56,030 bases of DNA from Deltaproteobacteria bacterium. Its GTDB lineage: Bacteria; Desulfobacterota; Dissulfuribacteria; Dissulfuribacterales; QOAL01. The stretch spans positions 1 to 56,030 of the forward strand of contig JAJRZR010000049.1 in the NCBI GenBank assembly GCA_024275145.1, read 5' to 3'. The position numbers and the translations under genes are program-made. Shown piece by piece: positions 15,482 to 25,180 of the stretch (its first letter is position 1; the number at the start of each line of letters is the position of its first letter). The notes beneath the pieces were generated by a model. That model had not been told where the DNA came from, made no database searches, and saw only the letters and a list, made by a program, of their open reading frames with translations.

Positions 15482-16291
15482 ATGCCTGTTGTAAAGGAAA
15501 TATGTAGAGCCATAGAAGAATGGGCACCGGCTGATCTCGCAGAGCCTTGGGACAATGCAGGCCTTCAGTTGGGTGATCCGGACTCCGTGGTCTCCAGGGT
15601 GGTTGTCTGTCTGGACATCACCAGCAAACTGCTTGCCTTTGTCAAGGCGAAAAATGCCCAAATGGTGATATCTCACCACCCGCTGTTGTTTCATCCCATA
15701 AAAAGTTTTGATCTTTCCCGGGTAGTACCCCGCCTTTTGGCGGGTTTTTTAAACCAGGGTACAGCCATCTTCTCAGCCCATACCAATCTCGATTCTGCCA
15801 GGGGCGGTGTCAGTGATATCCTGGCCAGGGATATGGGGTTGATAAACGTGATCCCCCTGGTGCCTTCCGCCAACCTGGAAGATTGTACCGGGCTGGGCAG
15901 GGTAGGGGATTTGCCCGGGCCGCGGCGCCTGGATGAAATCTTCAAATTGTTGGTAGATTCCCTTGATATCACGGCGTTGTCGTTCGTTGGAGATCCTTCG
16001 TTTATTGTCAAGAGAATAGCGTTGTGTGGAGGGGCTGGGTCAGATTTGTGGAAAGCGGCCCTGGAAAAGGGGGCTGATCTCTATATAAGTGGCGAGATAA
16101 AGCACAGTACGGCCATAGAGGCGATGGAGTTGGGCAAGGCCATAATCGATGCGGGTCATTTTTTTACCGAAAGACCGGTGGTAAAGGCAATAGCGGAATA
16201 TCTGGTGGAATTTGCCCAAAAGAATTACTGGGATCTGGATATTGCGATTTTTACCGAGGAGGTATCGCCTCTGACCTTTTGGAAGATCTGA
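15482..16291 (+). CDS. Nif3-like dinuclear metal-centre hexameric protein
   Basis: This is a 269-residue member of the Nif3/YbgI (GTP cyclohydrolase I type 2 homologue) family of toroidal hexamers with a two-metal site. The reaction is not firmly known. The start ATG 15482 gives the canonical N-terminus leading to LAEPWDNAGLQLGDP. Metal ligands are visible in VISHHPLLFHP (His-His), SAHTNLDSARGGVSD and, near the C-terminus, DAGHFFTERPVVKA. Longer upstream reading would run through the terminator at 15303. It lies 46 nt before the C4 zinc-ribbon gene, the usual partner, and rnpB follows. This order is common in Desulfobacterota. Confidence 0.92.
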   Translation: MPVVKEICRAIEEWAPADLAEPWDNAGLQLGDPDSVVSRVVVCLDITSKLLAFVKAKNAQMVISHHPLLFHPIKSFDLSRVVPRLLAGFLNQGTAIFSAHTNLDSARGGVSDILARDMGLINVIPLVPSANLEDCTGLGRVGDLPGPRRLDEIFKLLVDSLDITALSFVGDPSFIVKRIALCGGAGSDLWKAALEKGADLYISGEIKHSTAIEAMELGKAIIDAGHFFTERPVVKAIAEYLVEFAQKNYWDLDIAIFTEEVSPLTFWKI

Positions 16292-16337
16292 CGATTTTTT
16301 CATTCATCATAAATCTTATATAATTAAGGAGTTAAAA

Positions 16338-17051
16338 TTGAGACCAGAACTTTCGATCTTGGTAAGGCTTCAGGGAATCGATCTTGAAATTCGCAAGTTC
16401 AACAAGGAAAAGGCAGAGCTTCCAGAACGTCTTCATGCACTGCAGGAACGGCTATCCGCAAGGCAAGCGGAGCTTGAGGGCCTTAAAGAACGGTTGTCAG
16501 ACGTAATGGTTCGGAAGTCAGAGGTGGAGGATGAACTCGAACTCGAGACAGAAAGGATGAAGAAGTCCCAGCAAAAAATGACCTCTGTAAAGAACAATCG
16601 TGAATATCAGGCGCTTCTCAAGGAGATCGAGGAGATAAAGAAATCCAACAAGACCCGTGAAGATGAAATATTGGAACTCGAGGAGGAGGCCAATTCGTTA
16701 AAGGAGCAGATTGCGCAAAAGAGCAAGGAAATAGAGGCAGATACCAAGGAGACCAAGGCAGAAGAAAGGCATCTCGCCAAGGCCCAGGCAAATCTCGATA
16801 CAAAGATAGCAGAGCTCACGCGGGAACGCGACGAGGTGGCAGATAAGGTTCAGCCGGAATTGCTTGCAAAATATCGGTTTCTCTCTGACCATCGGGCAGG
16901 AGTGGTGGTGGCTGCGGTGAGTGATGCCATATGCAGTGCCTGCAATATGAATATCCCCCCACAGATGTATAATGAATTGTTAAGAGACGAAAAGATCCTG
17001 ACATGCCCTTCATGCCAAAGGCTCATATATGCACTCAAGGTCGAGAAATAA
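16338..17051 (+). CDS. Coiled-coil C4-type zinc-ribbon protein (COG1579)
   Basis: This 237-residue protein consists of a long antiparallel coiled coil (about residues 5-175, rich in Glu/Lys, with a NNREYQALLKEIEEI segment). A C-terminal zinc ribbon follows, with CSACN and CPSCQ at about 198-226. The start is TTG, with AAGGAG six bases upstream. The family is broadly conserved next to nif3. Proposed roles in nucleic-acid or secretion-associated chaperoning are not settled. It is probably cotranscribed with nif3. RNase P RNA follows after a 467-nt spacer. Confidence 0.9.
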   Translation: MRPELSILVRLQGIDLEIRKFNKEKAELPERLHALQERLSARQAELEGLKERLSDVMVRKSEVEDELELETERMKKSQQKMTSVKNNREYQALLKEIEEIKKSNKTREDEILELEEEANSLKEQIAQKSKEIEADTKETKAEERHLAKAQANLDTKIAELTRERDEVADKVQPELLAKYRFLSDHRAGVVVAAVSDAICSACNMNIPPQMYNELLRDEKILTCPSCQRLIYALKVEK

Positions 17052-17080
17052 GGCAATTATCGGTTTTTTCTTGACATAAG

Positions 17081-17164
17081 TTTACCGTGAAAATACAGGC
17101 TCCATAAGGGCTGTATTTTCACGCCAGGGGTACCTGTATGGGGCGGCAGGCATGAAGGTTTTTA
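17081..17164 (+). repeat. interspersed two-hairpin repeat, copy 7 (best hairpin 1)
   Basis: Hairpin 1 is a perfect 12-bp stem, GTGAAAATACAG (17087-17098) with CTGTATTTTCAC (17111-17122), and a 12-nt loop. The tail is CAGGCATGAAGGTTTTT. It lies after the C4 zinc-ribbon gene. Confidence 0.8.
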
Positions 17165-17518
17165 TTGACAGGAACGGCCTGATACTTACATTAGAAGATG
17201 GTTTCCCCAGGGAAGATTAAACTGGATTATGCAGCTCACTAGGCTTGCCGAAGATGCGAGGCGGAGGACAGGCAGACGTACCTTGGTCCTCAGGTGTGGA
17301 CAACAAAGCAGATTTGGCAAAATCGAGGCTCCCTTGTGGCTTCAAGTGCCGAACATTTTTGCAGTTGTAACTTGTCACCATTTGGGTGAATGGCCTTTGG
17401 CATTATATTGATAATGATATTCTTAAATTATAAAAGAAATCATTTTGTCCGGCACTTAAAGTGTATAGTTTGGGATTAAATAAAGGTTTCTCCGGGGATT
17501 GTGTTAATCATATTTTTT
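17165..17518. other. gene-free spacer upstream of rnpB
   Basis: No gene is supported. The last 120 nt are AT-rich. A TATAGT (17464-17469) could serve as the -10 of the rnpB promoter, but no good -35 is seen at the right distance. Confidence 0.4.
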
Positions 17519-17891
17519 CCAGATGAGATGGCAGATGGTCGCTTGGCAGGGCCGACCTGTCAAGAGGAAAGTCCGGGCTCCACAGGGCAAGGTGGTCCGT
17601 AACACGGACCGGGGGTAACCCCAGGGAAAGTGCCACAGAAAACAGACCGCCCTGTGTATTGCAGGGTAAGGGTGAAAAGGTGAGGTAAGAGCTCACCAGC
17701 CGTGATGGTGACATCGCGGGCTTGGTAAACCCCACCTGGAGCAAGACCGAATAGGGAGACGTTTGAAGGTTGCCCGCCTGATGTCTCCGGGTAGGTTGCT
17801 TGAGGTGTCAGGCAACTGGCATCCTAGATGAATGACCATCGTCTTCGCAATTGTGAAGATACAGAACCCGGCTTATAACCATCTTGTCTGG
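17519..17891 (+). ncRNA. rnpB: RNase P RNA (class A)
   Basis: This is the catalytic RNA of RNase P, which trims tRNA 5' leaders. The terminal helix P1 pairs CCAGATGAGATGG (17519-17531) with CCATCTTGTCTGG (17879-17891). The universally conserved core is present near the 5' end (GAGGAAAGTCCGGGCTCC) and in the middle (AGGGTAAGGGTGAAAAGGTG, GGTAAACCCCACC, GAGCAAGACCGAATAGG). The length of about 373 nt is normal for bacterial type A. A T-run (17893-17899) follows P1 and probably ends transcription. Confidence 0.97.
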
Positions 17892-17898
17892 CTTTTTT

Positions 17899-17971
17899 TA
17901 CTGTGAAATGTACCCTGCCTTTGGGCCTGTTGCCTGGGTGCGGTTTCAGGTTACAGGCCATAGAAAAAGTT
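17899..17971 (+). repeat. interspersed two-hairpin repeat, copy 8 (internal deletion)
   Basis: It begins at the rnpB T-run with TTTACTGTGAAATG and continues TTTGGGCCTGTTGCCTGGGTGC. It lacks the central ATTTTCATG arm of the family. It lies between rnpB and panB. Confidence 0.5.
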
Positions 17972-17994
17972 TGTGGTGGGGAGGGGATTTTGCC

Positions 17995-18852
17995 ATGTCC
18001 ATTTTGCCTGTAGACCTGCAAAAGAAAAAAAAACGGGGTGAAAAAATCACGGTGCTTACCGCCTATGATTACAGCCTTGCCCGGATGATAGACGCATCTG
18101 GGGTAGATGCAATCCTGGTCGGCGACTCATTGGGCATGGTGGTTTTGGGTTACGACTCAACCGTTCCTGTTACCATGGAGGACATGTTGCACCATTGCAA
18201 GGCGGTAAGACGTGGGGTCAAGTCCGCTATGCTGGTGGGTGACATGCCATTTTTGTCCTATCATACCTCAAGGCGGGATGCGGTCCTGAATGCCGGGAGG
18301 TTTTTTAAGGAGGCCGGTTGCGATGCGGTCAAACTGGAGGGTGGTACGTCAATGGCTCCTGTGATAGAGAGGATAGCCCGGGCGGGGATGCCGGTTATGG
18401 GGCACATAGGGCTGACCCCCCAGACCGCGGGTGCCCTTGGTGGCTACAAGGTCCAGGGGAAGGATCTAGATTCTGCCAGGAGACTTTACGAGGACGCAAA
18501 GGCGCTTGAATCCGCAGGGGCCTTTGCGTTGGTATTGGAATGTATACCAAGTGCCGTCGGAAAGCTAATAACAGAGGCGCTTACCATACCTACTATTGGC
18601 ATAGGCGCCGGGCCATCCTGTGATGGTCAGGTACTGGTTACCCACGACCTTATAGGTATGTTTGGTGGCTTCTCGCCCCACTTTGTAAAGAAATACGTGG
18701 ACCTTGCCCCCTTGATTATGGAGGCGTTCAAGAACTTCAGGGCAGAGGTGGAAGAGGGAGCCTTTCCCGGTGAAGATTTCAGCTTTACAGGTGGGGAGGA
18801 GGCTGCTGAAAAGATAAAAGAGATCCTTTGCCAGAATCCTTCATCGGGATAA
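17995..18852 (+). CDS. panB: 3-methyl-2-oxobutanoate hydroxymethyltransferase
   Basis: This is the first committed enzyme of pantothenate (coenzyme A) synthesis. It transfers a hydroxymethyl group from 5,10-methylene-THF to alpha-ketoisovalerate. The 285-residue protein starts at ATG 17995, preceded by GGGGAGGGG. Visible motifs are TAYDYSLARMIDASGVDAIL, VGDSLGMVVLGY (Mg-binding Asp), GDMPFLSY, AVKLEGG and GHIGLTPQ, followed by the catalytic Glu region LVLECIPS and TIGIGAGPSCDGQVLV. A longer frame would start inside RNase P RNA and is rejected. panC and panD are not adjacent. Confidence 0.95.
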   Translation: MSILPVDLQKKKKRGEKITVLTAYDYSLARMIDASGVDAILVGDSLGMVVLGYDSTVPVTMEDMLHHCKAVRRGVKSAMLVGDMPFLSYHTSRRDAVLNAGRFFKEAGCDAVKLEGGTSMAPVIERIARAGMPVMGHIGLTPQTAGALGGYKVQGKDLDSARRLYEDAKALESAGAFALVLECIPSAVGKLITEALTIPTIGIGAGPSCDGQVLVTHDLIGMFGGFSPHFVKKYVDLAPLIMEAFKNFRAEVEEGAFPGEDFSFTGGEEAAEKIKEILCQNPSSG

Positions 18853-19345
18853 TCGCTCTTTTCTTGATAAAATATTTTTTATCAGTGAGGTGAGATAGCT
18901 TGACAGGCTCTCTCTTCCTCCTTTTTGCCGGTTGTATTATCCGTGCTTCCCTGTCTTTGATTATTTCAAATAAGGCCGGTGCCCTACTTCATGTTCCGCA
19001 TCTTGTTTCTTTTACCCGCCCACTTACACTTTCTCTTGCAATTGGAACAGATGGCAGGCTGAGTAGGTCTGTTAGGGTTTTTAAGACAGCGCATATATTT
19101 TTTCTCCTTTTATTCCAAATAATTAAGATCGTTATATCGGTGTGGCCCTCTTACATAGGTATACCTAGGCATGAAAACCTTACCCAATGGCAGGATTCTA
19201 GCTCCACGATAAAGTTAAGCAAATTATATGCCATTAAGAGTAACCGGTTACGGGGTCATCGCTTTAAAAAATTCCTGCCCTGTTATTGTTGGGGAGTGAA
19301 AGACAGATGGATGGAAAAGATCGAGGCGATCTCAGGATGGTATGT
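18853..19345. other. gene-free spacer between panB and the ykgJ-like gene
   Basis: An AT-rich hairpin lies just after panB (18863-18890). A plus-strand frame of 176 codons opens here but has no recognisable domain and runs into the opposite-strand coding region. A minus-strand repeat copy occupies about 19125-19205. Confidence 0.5.
19125..19205 (-). repeat. interspersed two-hairpin repeat, copy 9 (degraded)
   Basis: Read on the minus strand it gives AGAATCCTGCCATTGGG, GGTTTTCATGCCTAGGTA and a GAGGGCCACA tail, matching the order of motifs in the family. Confidence 0.45.
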
Positions 19346-20248
19346 TCAGGCCTTGTTTTCCCGGAATATTATATCGGCCTCACAAAGGTGGGCGTATTTG
19401 ATGATCTCGGCCTTAAGCGTTCTTACATAGGGGCAATCCCAGACCGCCAAGATTGTGTCGCGAAATGACAAATTTGTCAAATTTTTGTCATTTCTACATT
19501 CTACTATAAAGGGAAATACTTGGGGCCTGCGGCATGTCAATGGGCGGTCTCCGTATATGGCACAAGACCCCTGTTGGGTCAGGTTGGGGCATCTGGCCTC
19601 CCTTGTAAGTATCATGCTCCAGCCCTTTTGCCATTCATAGATGGCAGGCTGTGAGAGATAGAACGGGGTTCCGTGGATTCTTAGCGGCGGCTCGTCTTCC
19701 GGGCTCGATGCTCTGGTTTGCTTGGTAGACCTTACTGGAATATCAAAGAGGGGCACCTCTGCCGGAGACAGGGGTATTTCAAAGAAGAATTGCCTTGCGT
19801 CAACCTCTGGGCCAATGCAACAGAGTATACACTGGCACGGACCGCACAATAATGAATTTATCCGTTCAAGCTCCCTTTCAAGGACCTTTTGTTTTATCCA
19901 GGCCCTGGCTGCTTCCATGGGGTCCAGCGGGTTTCCTTCGCTGTCTTCGACTTCCGGGGGTACGTTGCCCGGGTGTATGTCAACAGGGCCTTCTGGCTTG
20001 TATGATTCAAACGGGGTCAGTAGGTCGATGTACCGGCTCAGCAGTGCCCGGGCCGATGGATAGCAGACTGATTCCATCTCTATTTCATCGGGCAGGTCCT
20101 TCAAGAGTTCGTTTAGGTCCCTGTAGGGGCCTGCCATGAACAACATGATTGCCAGATTACAAAGGGGCCAGGCAGGGGAGCCAAGGGCCTTTACGCCTGC
20201 CCGCCACTCATGAGAGCCCTTTGCTGCACTGGGTACCGTAAAGGACAT
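19346..20248 (-). CDS. YkgJ-type cysteine-cluster protein
   Basis: This 300-residue protein ends in the YkgJ/Fe-S-type cysteine pattern. CGPCQCILCC lies at about residues 138-147. Later come ARCPNLTQQGSCAIYGDRP and TCRRPQVFPF, the CPxLxxxGxCxIYxxRPxxCRxFP signature. Such proteins are thought to bind a metal or Fe-S cluster, and their reaction is unknown. The N-terminal 120 residues are specific to this protein. It begins 5 nt after the dxs stop without a clear ribosome binding site, so it is probably translated by coupling as the last gene of the xseB-ispA-dxs operon. Confidence 0.82.
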   Translation of the reverse strand: MSFTVPSAAKGSHEWRAGVKALGSPAWPLCNLAIMLFMAGPYRDLNELLKDLPDEIEMESVCYPSARALLSRYIDLLTPFESYKPEGPVDIHPGNVPPEVEDSEGNPLDPMEAARAWIKQKVLERELERINSLLCGPCQCILCCIGPEVDARQFFFEIPLSPAEVPLFDIPVRSTKQTRASSPEDEPPLRIHGTPFYLSQPAIYEWQKGWSMILTREARCPNLTQQGSCAIYGDRPLTCRRPQVFPFIVECRNDKNLTNLSFRDTILAVWDCPYVRTLKAEIIKYAHLCEADIIFRENKA

Positions 20249-20253
20249 ATTGC

Positions 20254-22179
20254 TCAGGCGTGCAGGCTGTGGACCTTGGTGGTGGATTTCCCAGAGGCCT
20301 CTTGTGTGCGGAGAAGCTCTTTCGCTGCCTTTACAATGGTTTGGGCGTCAAGGCCTACATCCCTTCTGAGGCTGTCCTGGTTTCCATGTTCGACGAACCT
20401 GTCGGGCAGGCCGATCCGCCTTATGGATACGTTGCAAAGCCCTTCATCCATGATGCATTCTATGCACCCGGTGCCAAAGCCGCCTATGAGGGCATTTTCT
20501 TCCACTGTTATTATCCTGCCAGTATCCCTGGCTGCCTTTACGATCAGACCCCGGTCTATTGGTTTGGCAAAGCGTGCGTTTATGACCATGGCCTTTATGC
20601 CCAGGGCATCTAGCTCCCGGGCGGCATTCATGGCCATGCGGACATGAGGACCAATGGCGATGATTGCGAGATCCTTACCCTCTTTCTCCACATGTCCCTT
20701 CCCAACCGGGAGATTTTTTAGCTGCCAGTCAAGGCTTGTGCCCATGCCGTGTCCCCTGGGATAACGAATGGCCACGGGACCTTTGTGGTTGATCGCTGTG
20801 AAAAGCATGTGTTGAAGTTCGTTTTCATCCTTTGGAGACATCAAGAGCATGTTGGGGATTATCCTTAAGAATGAGAGATCAAAGGCCCCGTGATGGGTAG
20901 GGCCGTCATCACCGACCAAGCCACCTCGGTCTATGGCAAAAACAACAGGTAGGTTTGGCAGGCAAACGTCATGGATTATTTGATCATAGGCCCTTTGAAG
21001 AAAGGTGGAATAGATGGCCACAACCGGTTTGAGACCTTCAAGGGCAAGGCCAGCGGCATAGGTTACTGCGTGTTGCTCGGCAATACCGACATCGAAAAAG
21101 CGGTCTGGAAGGGCCTCCTGGAATGCATTCAGACCTGTTCCTGCAGGCATTGCCGCCGTTATTGCAACGATCCTGGGATCATCCTTGGCAAGACGTATGA
21201 GTGTCTGGCTGAATATCTGGGTAAAGGTCGGTGGCTTTGGTGATGAAGATACCACGGGTTTCCCGGTTGCTACATCAAACGGACCCAATCCATGGAAGAG
21301 GTCAGGATGTCTTTCTGCTGGCCCGTAACCCTTTCCTTTTTTTGTCAATACGTGGACTAATACAGGCCCCGGTATATTCTTTACGTTTTCGAGTGTCTCT
21401 ATCAGGGTGCCAAGGTGGTGGCCAGGTATAGGGCCTACATATTCAAATTGCAGCGCCTCGAAGAGCATCCCAGGGGTCAGGAGGCTCTTCAGTGAATCTT
21501 CACTCTTCTTCAATACGGCCCATATATTTTCCCCAAGATCGGAACGTTTGAGGAAAGACTCCATCTCCTTCTTTAGCCTGGTCGCCAGGCGGCCTGTAAG
21601 CTTGCGGCTCAGGAAGGAGGATAGCGCACCCACGTTCGGTGAAATGGACATTTCGTTGTCGTTTAGAATGACGATCAGATCCCTGCGTAGGTGGCCGGCA
21701 TTGTTCAGTGCCTCGAAGGCAAGACCTGCCGTCATGGAGCCGTCACCTATGACGGCAATGACCTTACTCTTGTCACCTTTCATATGCATGGCCATCGCCA
21801 TGCCAAGGGCCGCTGATATGGAGGTGCTGCTATGCCCGGTATCCAGCGCGTCGTATGGGCTTTCACTGCGTTTGGGGAAACCGCTTATCCCATTTTGTTG
21901 CCTTAGTGTATGAAATCGTCTGGCCCTCCCGGTCAGAAGCTTGTGGGCATAGGCCTGGTGCCCTACATCCCAGATAATCTTGTCCCTAGGGGCATCAAAA
22001 ACACGGTGGAGGGCAATGGTAAGTTCCACTACACCAAGGCTGGGGGCAAGGTGTCCCCCGGTCTTGGCCACGGTCTCGACAATTTTTTTACGGATCTCCC
22101 TTGCCAACTGGTTTAGTTTTTCGAGTTTGAGATCCTTTATGTCTTTTGGTGAATCGACTGTATCTAATATGCATCCCAT
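20254..22179 (-). CDS. dxs: 1-deoxy-D-xylulose-5-phosphate synthase
   Basis: This thiamine-diphosphate enzyme condenses pyruvate and glyceraldehyde-3-phosphate, the entry step of the MEP isoprenoid pathway. It is 641 residues long, the normal length. Visible motifs are [16 protein letters not shown], the TPP-binding [18 protein letters not shown] (about 145-162) with [13 protein letters not shown] shortly after, [15 protein letters not shown] (catalytic Glu) and the C-terminal transketolase domain [11 protein letters not shown]. It follows ispA by 14 nt. Confidence 0.97.
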   Translation of the reverse strand: MGCILDTVDSPKDIKDLKLEKLNQLAREIRKKIVETVAKTGGHLAPSLGVVELTIALHRVFDAPRDKIIWDVGHQAYAHKLLTGRARRFHTLRQQNGISGFPKRSESPYDALDTGHSSTSISAALGMAMAMHMKGDKSKVIAVIGDGSMTAGLAFEALNNAGHLRRDLIVILNDNEMSISPNVGALSSFLSRKLTGRLATRLKKEMESFLKRSDLGENIWAVLKKSEDSLKSLLTPGMLFEALQFEYVGPIPGHHLGTLIETLENVKNIPGPVLVHVLTKKGKGYGPAERHPDLFHGLGPFDVATGKPVVSSSPKPPTFTQIFSQTLIRLAKDDPRIVAITAAMPAGTGLNAFQEALPDRFFDVGIAEQHAVTYAAGLALEGLKPVVAIYSTFLQRAYDQIIHDVCLPNLPVVFAIDRGGLVGDDGPTHHGAFDLSFLRIIPNMLLMSPKDENELQHMLFTAINHKGPVAIRYPRGHGMGTSLDWQLKNLPVGKGHVEKEGKDLAIIAIGPHVRMAMNAARELDALGIKAMVINARFAKPIDRGLIVKAARDTGRIITVEENALIGGFGTGCIECIMDEGLCNVSIRRIGLPDRFVEHGNQDSLRRDVGLDAQTIVKAAKELLRTQEASGKSTTKVHSLHA

Positions 22180-22193
22180 GATTGTTCGCTCGC

Positions 22194-23099
22194 CTATCTC
22201 TTTCTGTCTATTACGTAACGGGCAATGGCCCTTAGGGGCTCTGCCTCGTGGTCGAAGGGATCCAGAAGTGATATCGCCTCGCGTAGAAGTTCCAATGCCT
22301 TGGCCTTTGCGGTCTCGATGCCGAAGACCGATGGGTACGTGACCTTTTTTTGCCTTTCGTCAGAGCCTATGGGCTTCCCAATAATTTCCTGATCTCCTTC
22401 AATGTCCAGTATGTCATCCTTTATCTGAAAGGCAAGACCAAGGGTTTGTCCATACCTTCGCAGCCTGATTATATCCTCCTCGTGCCCACCCCCGAGAATA
22501 GCCCCAATTTCCACAGAGGCTCCTAGCAAGGCAGCGGTTTTGTGGTAATGGATGTAGTTTAATACCTGTGGTTCTACCGTTTTGCCTTCGTTCAGGATGT
22601 CAGCCGCCTGTCCCCCTACCATTCCATTCTCTCCCGCCGCCTTTGCCAGAACGAAGACCGCCCTATTGATCCGCTCTGGGTGTATCCCGGACGTGAGTTC
22701 AGGGCGTGTCATGAGTTCGAACGCAAGGGTCAGGAGGGCATCCCCTGCCAGTATGGCCAGGGCCTCTCCAAAGATCCTGTGACAGGTGGGTTTTCCCCTT
22801 CGAAGATCATCATTGTCCATGGCTGGGAGGTCATCGTGTATGAGCGAATATGTGTGCAGGCATTCCATGGCACAAGCCGCTGGAAGCAGATGGTGTTCGT
22901 TTGCCCTTACGGCCTGTCCCCCGGCAAGTATCAAGATAGGCCTTATCCTCTTTCCACCGGCCCCCACACTGTATCTCATTGCCTCCTTGACAGGGGCTGA
23001 AAACCCTGTTGCAGCCGGCAGCCACCGGTCCAATGCCCGGTCAATCAAGGCCCTTTTGGCCGAAAGATAACTTTTAAGGTCAAAATCCCCTGTGTTCAA
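22194..23099 (-). CDS. ispA: Short-chain polyprenyl diphosphate synthase (FPP/GGPP type)
   Basis: This enzyme condenses IPP with allylic diphosphates to make farnesyl or geranylgeranyl diphosphate. The 301-residue protein carries both aspartate-rich motifs: [17 protein letters not shown] (about 82-98) and [13 protein letters not shown] (about 225-237), plus GGKRIRP near the N-terminus. Chain length specificity cannot be fixed from sequence. It stands between xseB and dxs, the classical bacterial arrangement. Confidence 0.94.
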   Translation of the reverse strand: MNTGDFDLKSYLSAKRALIDRALDRWLPAATGFSAPVKEAMRYSVGAGGKRIRPILILAGGQAVRANEHHLLPAACAMECLHTYSLIHDDLPAMDNDDLRRGKPTCHRIFGEALAILAGDALLTLAFELMTRPELTSGIHPERINRAVFVLAKAAGENGMVGGQAADILNEGKTVEPQVLNYIHYHKTAALLGASVEIGAILGGGHEEDIIRLRRYGQTLGLAFQIKDDILDIEGDQEIIGKPIGSDERQKKVTYPSVFGIETAKAKALELLREAISLLDPFDHEAEPLRAIARYVIDRKR

Positions 23100-23146
23100 G
23101 GTCCTTTTCCTCAGTCCGTCCAGTCTGAAGGCTCTGGGTCACCATC

Positions 23147-23335
23147 CTAGTTAGAGGTAAGTATCTGGATCTTCTTTTCTGCCTCATCCAGGCACCTGTT
23201 GCAATACCTGGATAACCTTATTCCTTCTTCAAAGGTCTTCAGTGCCTTTTCAAGGGGTATCTCTTCGTCTTCAAGCCTTGAGACGATCTGTTCCAGTCTT
23301 TTCAGTGCCTCTTCGAAGCTGAGTTCTTTGTCCAT
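23147..23335 (-). CDS. xseB: Exodeoxyribonuclease VII small subunit
   Basis: This is a 62-residue helical subunit of exonuclease VII, which degrades single-stranded DNA together with XseA. The typical sequence SFEEALKRLEQIVSRLEDEE and LEKALKTFEEGIRLSRYCN fills the whole protein. ATG 23335 is chosen because everything upstream in frame lacks family resemblance. It is first gene of xseB-ispA-dxs-ykgJ. xseA is not in the window. Confidence 0.95.
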   Translation of the reverse strand: MDKELSFEEALKRLEQIVSRLEDEEIPLEKALKTFEEGIRLSRYCNRCLDEAEKKIQILTSN

Positions 23336-23370
23336 TGTCTCTTCTTTTCGCAGGTTCCTTTGGGGATAAT

Positions 23371-23455
23371 TCCTGTAAGCATTCCCCTTCTCCACAAGGC
23401 CATGTATTTTATGTCCGCAGGTAGCTCCTCCTGGTACGAGGGCCTGGCAGGCACG
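23371..23455 (+). repeat. interspersed two-hairpin repeat, copy 10 (degraded)
   Basis: It reads CTGTAAGCATTCCCCTTC, AAGGCCATGTATTTTATGTC and GAGGGCCTGGCAGGCACG in family order. It lies in the divergent spacer of xseB and the acyltransferase gene. Confidence 0.4.
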
Positions 23456-23614
23456 CAGGAGTGGATGCGAGGCTATTACCCGCTCCCTGTGCCTGCATGC
23501 CTTGCGTGAGGGGTACAGAACGGGCTTACACGGGAATCCAGCCATATGCTGGGCCTGTGATAGCTGCGATCTTATATATTGACATGCCCGCATAGCAGAC
23601 CGGGATACTTGATC

Positions 23615-24334
23615 ATGTACAAGCACCATGTTACCTCATGGCTCACAAAAGTGCGAGATCTTATGGAAGACATAAAACATAAATCAATAAGAGAGAAAGC
23701 CGGTCTCGGTTATGTCCTTGCTCTCAAGCCGTTAGAGTTATGGTTGGCCTCCTGCCGGCCAGTGGTAAAGGGGGATGGATACTTCCGCTCCCTTTGCAAA
23801 GAAGGAAGGCCGGCAATAATCGCACTTTGGCATTCAGGCCTGATATACACCCTCTTTCATTTCAGAAAACGTCCGGGCGCTATCATGATTAGCCCAAGCT
23901 CTGACGGTGAATGGGTCGCCAAGGCTGTTGCTGCATGGGGACAGATTCCGGTCAGGGGTTCCAGGCACAAGGGAGGTCTTCAGGCAATAAGGACGTTGTC
24001 TGAAATCATAAAGAAAAGGGGGGTCAATGCCGGTATAGTTGCAGATGGGTCCAGGGGACCTGCAATGAAGGCCCAGAAGGGAGCGGTGGTACTGGCCAGA
24101 CTGACAGGCGTCCCTATAATCCCCACCGGTTTTGCCGCCAGGTCCGCCATATATTTCAATAGTTGGGATAAAATGGTATTACCCTATCCAGGCTCAAGGG
24201 TGAGTATGGTCTATGGAGAGCCTATGTTCATAGAGCCTGGCACCAGGGGGATGATGATAGAGAAGGCAAGGCAGGATCTTGAGAAAAGATTAAATGATGC
24301 GTCCCGGAGCGCCCGGCTCGTGTTAGGTCTTTGA
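23615..24334 (+). CDS. Lysophospholipid acyltransferase-like protein (DUF374)
   Basis: This 239-residue protein of the DUF374 branch of glycerolipid/lipid A-type acyltransferases is probably membrane-associated. The acceptor motif appears as IIALWHSGLIYTLF, with a single His after Trp. A conserved ADGSRGPAMKAQKGAVVLA segment follows at about residues 140-158, then IIPTGFAARSAIYFNSWD. DUF374 members occur next to lipid A genes in other bacteria; here it stands between xseB and cvpA. The start is uncertain: ATG 23615 and ATG 23663 are both possible, and neither has a good ribosome binding site. Confidence 0.85.
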   Translation: MYKHHVTSWLTKVRDLMEDIKHKSIREKAGLGYVLALKPLELWLASCRPVVKGDGYFRSLCKEGRPAIIALWHSGLIYTLFHFRKRPGAIMISPSSDGEWVAKAVAAWGQIPVRGSRHKGGLQAIRTLSEIIKKRGVNAGIVADGSRGPAMKAQKGAVVLARLTGVPIIPTGFAARSAIYFNSWDKMVLPYPGSRVSMVYGEPMFIEPGTRGMMIEKARQDLEKRLNDASRSARLVLGL

Positions 24335-24336
24335 TC

Positions 24337-24405
24337 CTAAACCTTCACGCGGCCCGTACCTTTAGGCATAAAAACACGGCCCAGGGGTAAGAATGTATTT
24401 CTTGT
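24337..24405 (-). repeat. interspersed two-hairpin repeat, copy 11
   Basis: On the minus strand it reads GAAATACATTCTTACCCCTG, GGGCCGTGTTTTTATGCC and GGGCCGCGTGAAGGTTTAGG. It starts right after the acyltransferase stop codon and is shortened around hairpin 2. Confidence 0.65.
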
Positions 24406-24492
24406 GCCCGTAAGCGCCTAGTACGAGGATCGGGCAGAGGGCAGACATTAAGGTTTGGGTTGATCAATCGTATTCGGTATACAAGGAAGTCT

Positions 24493-25065
24493 ATGATGGG
24501 TGTGACGACGGATTTTCTTCATTTTAATTGGCTGGATATAGTCATACTGCTATCCATGGCCCTGATAATCATCAGGGGATTCTGGGTTGGTTTCAGCCGG
24601 GCGGTTTCCGCTCTCCTTGGCGTGATCCTGGGTTTTTGGTTTGCAGGTAATTATTATATCCTTGTTGCCCATAGATTGTCGCCATGGATCAAGACAGAGC
24701 CGTGGCAGAACATTGCGGCCTTTGCCCTGCTTTTTCTCTTGGTATATCTCGTTCTTATGGTGGTTGGCATACTCGTCCAGGGGTTTTTCCGGGTGCTGAG
24801 GCTCGGATGGATCGACCGATTGCTCGGAGGGGTAGTGGGGCTGGTCAAGGGGGTGATCCTGGCTGCCGTATTGATTTTTTTGTTGACTGTCTTCCTGCCA
24901 CCGGGCAGCAAGATTTTGAGGGAATCGTTTCTGTACCCGGCCCTTGGCAAGGCTGCCCAATCCATAGGGATATTGGTCCCAAAGAGTTTCCAGGGGCGTT
25001 TCATGTGGAAGTGGCGCAGGTTTTCCCACGGGAGTTCTAATACGGGCCGAAAGGAAGCCATTTGA
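24493..25065 (+). CDS. cvpA: CvpA-family membrane protein
   Basis: This 190-residue inner-membrane protein of the CvpA family has four hydrophobic segments. The first begins with FNWLDIVILLSMALIIIRGF, and the middle contains the family pattern GWIDRLLGGVVGLVKGVILA at about 114-133. CvpA was first linked to colicin V production in Escherichia coli; its biochemical role is unclear. ATG 24493 is chosen with AAGGA five bases upstream. The C-terminal 30 residues are polar and basic. Confidence 0.87.
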   Translation: MMGVTTDFLHFNWLDIVILLSMALIIIRGFWVGFSRAVSALLGVILGFWFAGNYYILVAHRLSPWIKTEPWQNIAAFALLFLLVYLVLMVVGILVQGFFRVLRLGWIDRLLGGVVGLVKGVILAAVLIFLLTVFLPPGSKILRESFLYPALGKAAQSIGILVPKSFQGRFMWKWRRFSHGSSNTGRKEAI

Positions 25066-25180
25066 AAAGGTGGGACGTTGCCTGTTTTTGCGTAAGGCCT
25101 ATCTTTGTAGTCGCTGGCCAGGCTACACTACAGTGGATTAACAGGGGCAAAAGGAAGAATGCTCCCTTTGAGAGGTTTTT

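Noticed and set aside
17884-17994. N-terminal extension of panB into RNase P RNA
   Set aside because: It would start inside the P1 helix of rnpB; ATG 17995 has a strong ribosome binding site.
18900-19430. 176-codon plus-strand frame after panB
   Set aside because: No domain, odd composition, and its last 85 nt lie antisense to the ykgJ-like gene. A repeat copy also falls within it.
23336-23629. N-terminal extension of xseB
   Set aside because: The extra 98 residues do not look like coding sequence and cross a degraded repeat copy; XseB proteins are about 60-80 residues.
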